The translations under genes and the position numbers were made by a program. From Actinomycetota bacterium (GTDB lineage Bacteria > Actinomycetota > Acidimicrobiia > IMCC26256 > JACDBD01), in assembly GCA_013695115.1 (NCBI GenBank), contig JACDBD010000175.1, positions 1-13,401 on the forward strand: a stretch of DNA of 13,401 nucleotides, written 5' to 3'. Under the pieces are notes generated by a model. It did not search any database. It was given only the letters and a program-made list of their open reading frames with translations, and had not been told where the DNA came from. Shown in pieces: positions 6,976-13,401 of the stretch (positions are counted from its first letter, which is position 1; each line of letters opens with the position of its first letter).

Positions 6976-7201
6976 GTCGGGAGGGTACGAAGCGACCCCC
7001 GAACGGCCAATGGCGCGACCGAGCGGTGACATGTTCATGATCACGGGTGCGAACCGGCACGAGCCGGACAGAGTGGACGCGGCATCGTGGGCGCCGCCAG
7101 GCGCGCACTTCCGCCACCGAACGCCGCGAAACCGGGGCAAACGGAATCAAGATCGGGTCTCCGGGCTAGCGCGAACTAGCCCACCCGGGGGGTGCCGCGG
7201 G
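6976..7201. other. 226-bp intergenic region between two minus-strand operons
   Basis: The longest gene-free stretch in the window. It holds the hairpin at 7163-7182 just after the lipocalin-like gene and must contain the promoter of the operon starting near 6975. I find no convincing -35/-10 pair. A weak dyad GTGA-N11-TCAC at 7026-7044 is the only operator-like sequence. Confidence 0.5.
7163..7182 (-). terminator. Candidate terminator hairpin after the lipocalin-like gene
   Basis: GGGCTAG and CTAGCCC form a perfect 7-bp stem, extended by a G:T pair to 8 bp, closing a 4-nt loop. It starts 19 nt after the stop codon at 7202. The following minus-strand sequence is not a T-tract, so it would be a U-poor terminator of the kind common in actinobacteria. 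Confidence 0.5.
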
Positions 7202-8107
7202 TCATTTCCCGGGTGGAGTCGTCGGAGGGATGGCCTCGTTGAACAAGAGCTCGTAGATGCCGACGCCGGACAGGCCGCCGCCGACGAGGCGCATCGGCGC
7301 CTCCTGCACGGTGGTGGTGCCGGGCTGGAGCGGCAGCGACGCGTGCGAGCGCTCGGCGGAGATCTCGAAGCGGTCACCCCCGGCGACCTCGAGCGCGAGC
7401 TCGTAACCCTCGGGAACCCGCCCCTCGCCCTCGCGCGTGCGCCGGTCGGCCCGGACGATCGGGTGTACCTCGCCGCGGTCGAGGACGTACCCGTTGACGC
7501 TGACGCTGCCGGCGGCGTCGACGACGTGGAAGAGGTTGAACGCCCGCTCGGTGCCGAAGAGCCCGGTCACCCAGTGCCACTCGCGCACCCCGCTCCAGTC
7601 GCGCCATCCCCACGAGTGGTCGCGCTGACTGACGCCGTCGAATTCGATCGGATTCCCATGGAGGACGAGGTCCCCCCGGAGGGTCCCACTCTGCTCGTAG
7701 TGACCCCACGCGACCGGCTTCGGCAGCGGCGCCGCGTTGTCGGCGTAGTCGAAACACGGCCCGACCCCGTCGAACTCGAGGAACGCCTTGCTGTCGCCGT
7801 CGTCGAGCTTCAGCGTCCAGCGGCGGAGCGGCTCGAGCATCCGGTAGCCGACGCCCTCGATCGTGGTCGCGTCCCAATCGGCACTCGGAAGATGGTCGAG
7901 CTCTCGGTAGTAGCCGTAGCCGGGCACGCCGTCGACCCAGGCGATGAACAGCGCGTTGGCACCCGGCTGATTGGGCAGCACCGCCATCCGGGTGAGGAAG
8001 CACACACCCGTCTCGCGATCGAAGCCGTTGAAGTAGAGCGAGTCGCTCCAGTGAGCGTCGGCGTGCTCGACCGGATGCCGCCGCTCGTCGAGATCGCTGA
8101 CGGGCAT
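7202..8107 (-). CDS. CrtC/AttH-like lipocalin-fold protein (DUF7064/DUF7065-type)
   Basis: 301 residues, no signal peptide or membrane helix. The N-terminal half has HWSDSLYFNGFD and repeated beta-strand patterns (NALFIAWVDG, WTLKLDDGD). The centre holds GTLRGDLVLHG, then GVSQRDHSWGWRDW at 158-171. The 'RDHSWG.R' motif is, from memory, typical of proteins with two lipocalin-like domains related to hydroxyneurosporene synthase CrtC and AttH, some of which hydrate or rearrange terpenoid chains. His164 (RDHSWG) is a candidate active-site residue. ATG 8107 directly follows the TAG of the preceding gene with no spacer, implying translational coupling. With the dehydrogenase and membrane protein upstream it may modify a hydrophobic substrate. 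The fold family is moderately sure; the reaction is unknown. Confidence 0.65.
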   Translation of the reverse strand: MPVSDLDERRHPVEHADAHWSDSLYFNGFDRETGVCFLTRMAVLPNQPGANALFIAWVDGVPGYGYYRELDHLPSADWDATTIEGVGYRMLEPLRRWTLKLDDGDSKAFLEFDGVGPCFDYADNAAPLPKPVAWGHYEQSGTLRGDLVLHGNPIEFDGVSQRDHSWGWRDWSGVREWHWVTGLFGTERAFNLFHVVDAAGSVSVNGYVLDRGEVHPIVRADRRTREGEGRVPEGYELALEVAGGDRFEISAERSHASLPLQPGTTTVQEAPMRLVGGGLSGVGIYELLFNEAIPPTTPPGK

Positions 8108-8860
8108 CTACCGCTTCTTGGCCGGTGCCTTCTTCGCTGGAGCCGCCTTGGCTGGGTCGGTCGCCGCGCTCGGATTCGCCTGGAGCCAGTAGTACCGGAA
8201 GATTCCGAGGGCGGCGAGCGCGAGCCAGGCCAGCGTGAGCAGCTCCTGAAGGGCGCTCTTGCGGACGCCGGACGAGTCGCCGGAGTCGAACACCCCCGGT
8301 CCGGCCAGCTTGAAGATGTTGTACGACCCGAAGCCGGCGGCGAACAGGAAGATCAGCACCGCGGTGAAGCACACGACGTAGATGTAGGCGCGGTCGGCCC
8401 GCCAGGCGGCGCTGCCGTCGAAGCCCGGCTCGGCGCTGTACTCGCGGCGACGGCGGTGGTGGAACAGGAGGACCGCCCCGGCGGCGAGCAGGGCGAGGGC
8501 GCCCTGGACGACCCCGCGCAGCACTTTGTCGTTCTCGCTCACGCCGCCGGTGTCGAAGTCGAAGTCCTCGTCCTCGAAGTCTTCGAAGTCTTCGTCGTCG
8601 AAGTTGAACTCCTCGGAGGAGTCGTCCTTGATCTTCTCGGTCAACGAGCTCACGACCGCGGTGCTCGCGATCAGCGCGGTGAACAGCGCGACGAAGCTCA
8701 CCGTGACGACGTAGAGGGTGAACGTGCGCTTGCCGGTGGTGTCGATGTCGCGGCCGCCCGCCAGCACCAACACGACCAGCGCGAGCAGGCCGAGGGGCAG
8801 GACGATCGCGAACGCGAGCAGGAAGGTGAAGCCGTCGAGGAGGAACTCGCCGTCAGTCAC
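8108..8860 (-). CDS. Five-helix membrane protein with acidic Phe/Asp outer loop and Lys-rich tail
   Basis: 250 residues with hydrophobic segments near 14-35, 47-68, 112-133, 159-181 and 203-222. Basic residues (GKR after helix 1, HHRRRR after helix 3, and the Lys-rich tail ending AKKAPAKKR) put those parts inside. The N-terminus and the helix 2-3 loop are then outside. That loop (about 79-103) is nearly all Asp, Glu and Phe, with DFEDFEDEDFDFD. The C-terminal tail is Ala/Pro/Lys-rich, as in many actinobacterial membrane proteins. GTG 8860 is preferred because GGAGG lies 8 nt upstream; ATG 8866 is only 2 nt from it but remains possible (252 aa). It lies 57-63 nt after the dehydrogenase gene and its stop touches the next start. 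Function unknown; a weak resemblance to DUF5671-like helices is not enough to name it. Confidence 0.75.
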   Translation of the reverse strand: MTDGEFLLDGFTFLLAFAIVLPLGLLALVVLVLAGGRDIDTTGKRTFTLYVVTVSFVALFTALIASTAVVSSLTEKIKDDSSEEFNFDDEDFEDFEDEDFDFDTGGVSENDKVLRGVVQGALALLAAGAVLLFHHRRRREYSAEPGFDGSAAWRADRAYIYVVCFTAVLIFLFAAGFGSYNIFKLAGPGVFDSGDSSGVRKSALQELLTLAWLALAALGIFRYYWLQANPSAATDPAKAAPAKKAPAKKR

Positions 8861-8868
8861 AGCCATCG

Positions 8869-8873
8869 CCTCC
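8869..8873 (-). promoter_or_regulatory. Shine-Dalgarno GGAGG of the five-helix membrane protein
   Basis: GGAGG on the minus strand lies 8 nt before GTG 8860 but only 2 nt before ATG 8866. The spacing favours the GTG as the true start. Confidence 0.55.
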
Positions 8874-8923
8874 GTGTTGGTCGACCGGAAATCTAACCGG
8901 GCCGCGGATGCGCCCACGGATGG

Positions 8924-9808
8924 TCACGACTTCTGGAGCTTGACCATCTCCTTCTCGAGCTCGGCGACCGTCCAGCGGTCGCCCTTGTCGATCGTCTCGG
9001 TCATGGTCCAGGGCTGGAACAGCCGGACGACGCCACCCTGCACGAAGAACGTCGTCCCGGTGAAGGGGCAGCTCTCGGTGGCGAGGTAGGCGACCAACGG
9101 CGAGACGTTGGCCGGGTCCCAGGTGTCGAACGCGCCCGGGTCATCGGGCGGCTTGACCGCGTCCTCCAGGCCCGGGGTCTGCTCGGTGAGCCGGGTGCGG
9201 GCGGCAGGCGCGATGGCGTTGGAGCGCACGCCGTAGCGGGGCGTCAGCTCCATCGCCGCGATATTGGAGAAGGTGGCGATGCCGGCCTTGGCGGCGCCGT
9301 AGTTGGCCTGGCCGGTGTTGCCGAGGAGGCCGGAGGTCGACGACGTGTTGATGATGGAGGCCTTCACCTCCTTGCCCGCCTTGGTCTGCTCCCGCCAGTA
9401 GCCGGCCGCGAATCGCGTGGGGCAGAAATGGCCCTTGAGGTGGACGTGGATAACCGCGTCCCACTCCTGCTCGGTCATGTTCACGAGCACGCGGTCACGC
9501 AGGATGCCGGCGTTGTTGACGAGCACGTGGAGATCGCCGAAGGTCTCGATGGCCGTGTTGATCAGGCGCTGGGCGCCCTCCCAGTCGGCGACATTGTCGA
9601 CGTTGGCGACCGCCTCCCCGCCCATCTCCTTGATCTCGTCGACAACCTGTTGCGCGGGAGCGCGGTCGTCGCCGGTCCCGTCCATGTCACCGCCGAGGTC
9701 GTTCACGACCACCTGTGCACCTTCGGACGCGAACAGCAGCGCATGCTCGCGCCCAAGGCCGCGGCCGGCGCCGGTGATGATCGCGATTCGCCCGTCGAGC
9801 GCACCCAT
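8924..9808 (-). CDS. Short-chain dehydrogenase/reductase (3-hydroxyacyl-CoA or alcohol dehydrogenase-like)
   Basis: 294-residue cytoplasmic SDR oxidoreductase. The cofactor motif TGAGRGLG is at 12-19, NDLGGD at 36-41 (an acidic residue after strand 2, suggesting NAD), NNAG at 98-101, and the catalytic Ser157, Tyr170 and Lys174 in YGAAK. EHALLFASEGAQVVVNDLGG resembles the dehydrogenase domain of peroxisomal multifunctional enzyme type 2 (HSD17B4-like), which oxidises (3R)-hydroxyacyl-CoA. Length slightly exceeds the 250-residue classical SDR because of a C-terminal tail of about 30 residues. ATG 9808 is chosen: GGGAGG ends 4 nt upstream and the N-terminus MGALDGRIAIITGAG is canonical; an earlier GTG at 9862 only adds unlike residues. 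First gene of a three-gene operon. The substrate is not certain. Confidence 0.88.
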   Translation of the reverse strand: MGALDGRIAIITGAGRGLGREHALLFASEGAQVVVNDLGGDMDGTGDDRAPAQQVVDEIKEMGGEAVANVDNVADWEGAQRLINTAIETFGDLHVLVNNAGILRDRVLVNMTEQEWDAVIHVHLKGHFCPTRFAAGYWREQTKAGKEVKASIINTSSTSGLLGNTGQANYGAAKAGIATFSNIAAMELTPRYGVRSNAIAPAARTRLTEQTPGLEDAVKPPDDPGAFDTWDPANVSPLVAYLATESCPFTGTTFFVQGGVVRLFQPWTMTETIDKGDRWTVAELEKEMVKLQKS

Positions 9809-9812
9809 CTGA

Positions 9813-9818
9813 CCTCCC
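9813..9818 (-). promoter_or_regulatory. Shine-Dalgarno GGGAGG of the SDR gene
   Basis: GGGAGG on the minus strand ends 4 nt before ATG 9808 and supports that start over the upstream GTG. About 30 nt before the ATG, a TAAGGT could be a -10 box, without a recognisable -35. Confidence 0.6.
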
Positions 9819-9900
9819 GAATTTGAGAGGCCGGACCTTACCGCCGCCGGAAGGCCTGCCATCCACCGGCCTACAGCCAGGATTGCGCGGGAGCGGCGAG

Positions 9901-9932
9901 CGCCCCGAAGGGCGACGGCAGGTACCCTGCCG
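9901..9932 (-). terminator. Tandem hairpins downstream of the PASTA kinase gene
   Basis: CGGCAGG (9916-9922) pairs with CCTGCCG (9926-9932) around a 3-nt loop, with further pairing outside one mismatch. Next to it, CGCCC (9901-9905) and GGGCG (9910-9914) close a CGAA loop. They lie 15 to 47 nt after the kinase stop in the direction of transcription. No T-tract. Confidence 0.5.
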
Positions 9933-9947
9933 CCGAGCGAGTGCGAC

Positions 9948-11819
<1,872 letters not shown>

Positions 11820-11833
11820 GGTCATGTCCTGCA

Positions 11834-11888
11834 CCACGCTACCGGCCGCTCCCGAAGGCGCCGCGGCAGGGGCCGGCAGTTAGCGTGG
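11834..11888. promoter_or_regulatory. Divergent promoter region with mirrored TAGCGTGG boxes
   Basis: CCACGCTA at 11834-11841 and TAGCGTGG at 11881-11888 form a perfect 8-bp inverted repeat around a 39-bp core. Each arm contains TAGCGT (TANNNT, a minimal -10) reading outward toward one of the two divergent genes. For the plus-strand gene the start point would fall on or next to ATG 11894, implying leaderless translation. No clear -35 boxes. Confidence 0.4.
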
Positions 11889-11893
11889 CCGCA

Positions 11894-12355
11894 ATGTCGA
11901 ACGGCATCCTCGGACGCCACCCGGGACGCGTCCTCGTCGTGGTGGCCGGCGTCCTCGTCGTGCTGAACCTGATGTACCTCATCGGGCGCGAGCAGAACAG
12001 CTCCGAGCCCGGAACGGACACGCTGCCGACCTCAGTCCAGAGCGTGAGCCCGGAGCCGGGGACGCAGGCCGACCGGCGCATCACCGTCTCGGTCGACCTC
12101 CTCGATGGGCTCACCGGTGGCCTCGACATCGACGGCGTGTGCATTCCGCTCGACCAGCTCGACGGCGAGGACTCCCCGACAGCGACGTTGACCTTCCAGC
12201 CTCAGGACGGATACGTCTTCGAGGAGTTCGAGCCCGGGACGCACACCGTAACCGTGTACTACCGGAGCAAGACCGATCCCGCCCCCGAAGACGACTGCGA
12301 CGGCTCGTTCGAGGGCGTCAGTACCTACGGCTGGCGCTTCCGCGCCACCGCCTGA
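11894..12355 (+). CDS. Small single-pass membrane protein with extracytoplasmic beta-rich domain, unknown function
   Basis: 153 residues. A short basic N-terminus (GRHPGR) is followed by a hydrophobic helix at about 12-30, a Ser/Thr/Pro/Glu-rich linker (35-60), then an acidic domain of alternating strands (RITVSVDLLDG, SPTATLTFQP, THTVTVYYRSK, YGWRFRATA). This looks like a small Ig-like or jelly-roll beta sandwich. Cys83 and Cys135 could form a disulfide outside the membrane. The N-terminal segment is more likely an uncleaved anchor, since no cleavage site is evident. ATG 11894 is used; an in-frame GTG at 11885 overlaps the putative -10. It lacks a Shine-Dalgarno site and may be leaderless. 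It is divergent from the PASTA kinase, so shared regulation or a functional link is possible. I do not recognise the family. Confidence 0.75.
   Translation: MSNGILGRHPGRVLVVVAGVLVVLNLMYLIGREQNSSEPGTDTLPTSVQSVSPEPGTQADRRITVSVDLLDGLTGGLDIDGVCIPLDQLDGEDSPTATLTFQPQDGYVFEEFEPGTHTVTVYYRSKTDPAPEDDCDGSFEGVSTYGWRFRATA
12332..12347 (-). terminator. Candidate terminator hairpin after the alcohol dehydrogenase gene
   Basis: TGGCGC and GCGCCA form a perfect 6-bp stem around a TTCC loop inside the last codons of the opposing gene, starting 8 nt after the dehydrogenase stop. With no gap between the convergent genes, any terminator must lie within coding sequence. Confidence 0.3.
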
Positions 12356-13351
12356 TCAGAGCGTCAGCACCGCCGCACCCCGCACGGCTTCGGACGCGAT
12401 CGCGGCGAGCGCGTCGTTGGCGTCCTCGAGGGGGAAGGTCACGTAGGAAGCGCGCACGCCCGCGTCGTCGGCGAGCGCCATGAACTCCTCGGCGTCGCGC
12501 CGGGTCATGTTGGCGACCGAGCGCAGCGAGCGCTCCCGCCACAGCAGGGCGTGGTCGAGCGGCGGGATCGTGGTCATGTGGATGCCGGCGAGCGCGACCG
12601 TCCCCCCGGGCCGGATCGCTCGCAGCGCGACCGGTACCACCTTCCCCGCGGGCGCGAACACCACCGCCCGGTCACACTCGTCCGGCGGAGCGTCCTCGAT
12701 CCCGCCCACCCAGCTGGCGCCCAGCTCGCGCGCCAGCGCCCGATGGGTCTCGCCCCGGGTCATGACGACCGTGTCACAGCCCCAATGGCGCAACACCTGG
12801 AGTGCAAGGTGCGCCGAGGCGCCGAACCCGAGCAGCGCGACGCGCTCGCCCGGTTCGACCTCGGCTCGCCGCAGCGCGCGGTAGCCGATGACACCCGCGC
12901 ACAACAGCGGCGCCGCCTCGAGATCGGAGACACCTTCAGGCAGGCGGACGGCGAAGTCCTCCGGGACGATCAGTGCGTCGGCGTACCCGCCGTCGACCGT
13001 CCAGCCGGTGAACTCGGCGGCTTCGCAGAGGTTCTCCTCGCCGCGGGTGCAGAACCGGCACACGCCGCACGCACGGTGCAGCCACGCGACACCCACGCGT
13101 GCACCGACACGGAGCCGGGTGCACCCGGCACCGACCGCGTCGACCACGCCGACGGCCTGGTGGCCGGGGATGATCGGGAGCCGGGGGAGGTCGAGATCGC
13201 CCTCGGCGACGTGCAGGTCGGTACGGCAGCAGGCGCAGGCCGACACGCGCACCCTCACGTCGCCCGGGTCGGGCTCGGGATCGACGCGCTCCTCGAGCAC
13301 CAGCGGCTGCTCCCCGATCGGAGCGGCCCGCTCGAGAACCTGCGCCCTCAC
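12356..13351 (-). CDS. Zinc-dependent alcohol dehydrogenase, MDR superfamily (GFGASA / CAD2-like type)
   Basis: 331-residue medium-chain dehydrogenase. Catalytic zinc ligands are Cys42 (CCRTDLH), His64 (GHQAVG; many relatives have GHE) and Cys151 (LLCAGVIGYRAL). The structural zinc is held by Cys95, Cys98, Cys101 and Cys109. The nucleotide-binding turn is GFGASA (175-180) instead of the common GxGxxG; GFGASAH together with FAPAG, GIHM and RSVANMTRRDAEEF marks the CAD2-like alcohol dehydrogenase subgroup. It should interconvert alcohols and aldehydes with NAD(P)(H) in the cytoplasm. GTG 13351 is chosen because MRAQVLE begins the family's first strand; an open extension to 13399 overlaps the previous gene's coding frame. 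It starts 4 nt after that gene's stop, so it is probably its operon partner. Its stop abuts the opposing small membrane-protein gene (TGATCA). Confidence 0.9.
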   Translation of the reverse strand: MRAQVLERAAPIGEQPLVLEERVDPEPDPGDVRVRVSACACCRTDLHVAEGDLDLPRLPIIPGHQAVGVVDAVGAGCTRLRVGARVGVAWLHRACGVCRFCTRGEENLCEAAEFTGWTVDGGYADALIVPEDFAVRLPEGVSDLEAAPLLCAGVIGYRALRRAEVEPGERVALLGFGASAHLALQVLRHWGCDTVVMTRGETHRALARELGASWVGGIEDAPPDECDRAVVFAPAGKVVPVALRAIRPGGTVALAGIHMTTIPPLDHALLWRERSLRSVANMTRRDAEEFMALADDAGVRASYVTFPLEDANDALAAIASEAVRGAAVLTL

Positions 13352-13355
13352 CGCC

Positions 13356-13400
13356 CTACGCGACCACGAACGTCGCGTTGCCTTTGATCGCGGTGCCACC
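13356..13400 (-). CDS. C-terminal end of an unidentified upstream gene
   Basis: The minus-strand frame ending at TAG (13356-13358) reads GGTAIKGNATFVVA with G/C-ending codons at nearly every position. It stops 4 nt before the GTG of the alcohol dehydrogenase, the spacing expected within an operon. Only 14 residues are visible, so the product cannot be named. Confidence 0.5.
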   Translation of the reverse strand, partial: GGTAIKGNATFVVA

Positions 13401-13401
13401 G

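Noticed and set aside
7026..7044. CRP/cAMP-receptor binding site
   Set aside because: The GTGA/TCAC half-sites are 11 nt apart instead of 6, so it does not fit the CRP consensus despite the nearby cyclases; kept only as a weak generic dyad.
6689..7150. N-terminal extension of the first MFS protein (666 aa version)
   Set aside because: Arg/Pro-rich shadow of the 76-codon small frame; AGGAG before GTG 6688 gives a better start.
8560..8625. Short repeats as a CRISPR-like or minisatellite array
   Set aside because: The repeats are in frame and simply encode the Asp/Glu/Phe loop of the membrane protein; there are no spacers.
6950..8896. 648-codon open frame on the plus strand
   Set aside because: Antisense to the lipocalin-like and membrane-protein genes; low-complexity Val/Glu/Arg sequence. 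The minus-strand frames show recognisable motifs, helices and ribosome sites.

Overview
This is a high-GC window (roughly 70 % by eye, with third codon positions almost all G or C) from a bacterial chromosome. GTG starts, 4-bp GTGA stop/start overlaps, a PknB-type PASTA kinase, an SCO4226-like DUF4242 domain and many class III cyclases point to an actinobacterium. A lineage outside the classical streptomycetes, such as Acidimicrobiia or Thermoleophilia, is my guess and is not proven. I see no rRNA, tRNA, CRISPR array, insertion sequence or phage gene. The genes are tightly packed; the longest stretch without a gene is 226 bp (6976-7201).

Left end, plus strand (1-976): the tail of an SCP2 sterol-carrier protein is followed after 8 bp by a DUF4242-class III nucleotidyl cyclase fusion. 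It converges on a minus-strand operon across a 13-bp gap covered by a hairpin.

Central operon, minus strand (6975 down to 990): a predicted 76-aa small protein, two paralogous DHA2-type MFS exporters overlapping by 4 bp, then two paralogous alpha/beta-hydrolase-class III cyclase fusions also overlapping by 4 bp. The start codons of three of these genes had to be moved from the longest open frame, using a Shine-Dalgarno site, GTGA overlaps and paralogue alignment. The architecture is therefore a duplicated transporter pair coupled to a duplicated hydrolase-cyclase pair. With the DUF4242 cyclase, three class III cyclases lie within 3.5 kb. This is the most interesting part of the window.

Second minus-strand operon (9808 down to 7202): a short-chain dehydrogenase, a five-helix membrane protein with a Phe/Asp/Glu-rich outer loop, and a CrtC/AttH-like lipocalin-fold protein whose ATG directly follows the previous stop. 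This may be a lipid or terpenoid modification unit, but the substrate cannot be read from the sequence.

Right part: a PknB-like Ser/Thr kinase with one transmembrane helix and four PASTA repeats (minus) is divergent from a small membrane-anchored extracytoplasmic protein (plus). Their roughly 70-bp divergent promoter region carries mirrored TAGCGTGG boxes. The small protein abuts, stop to stop, a zinc-dependent alcohol dehydrogenase of the GFGASA type (minus). The last 14 codons of an unidentified gene (minus) lie just upstream of the dehydrogenase at the right edge.
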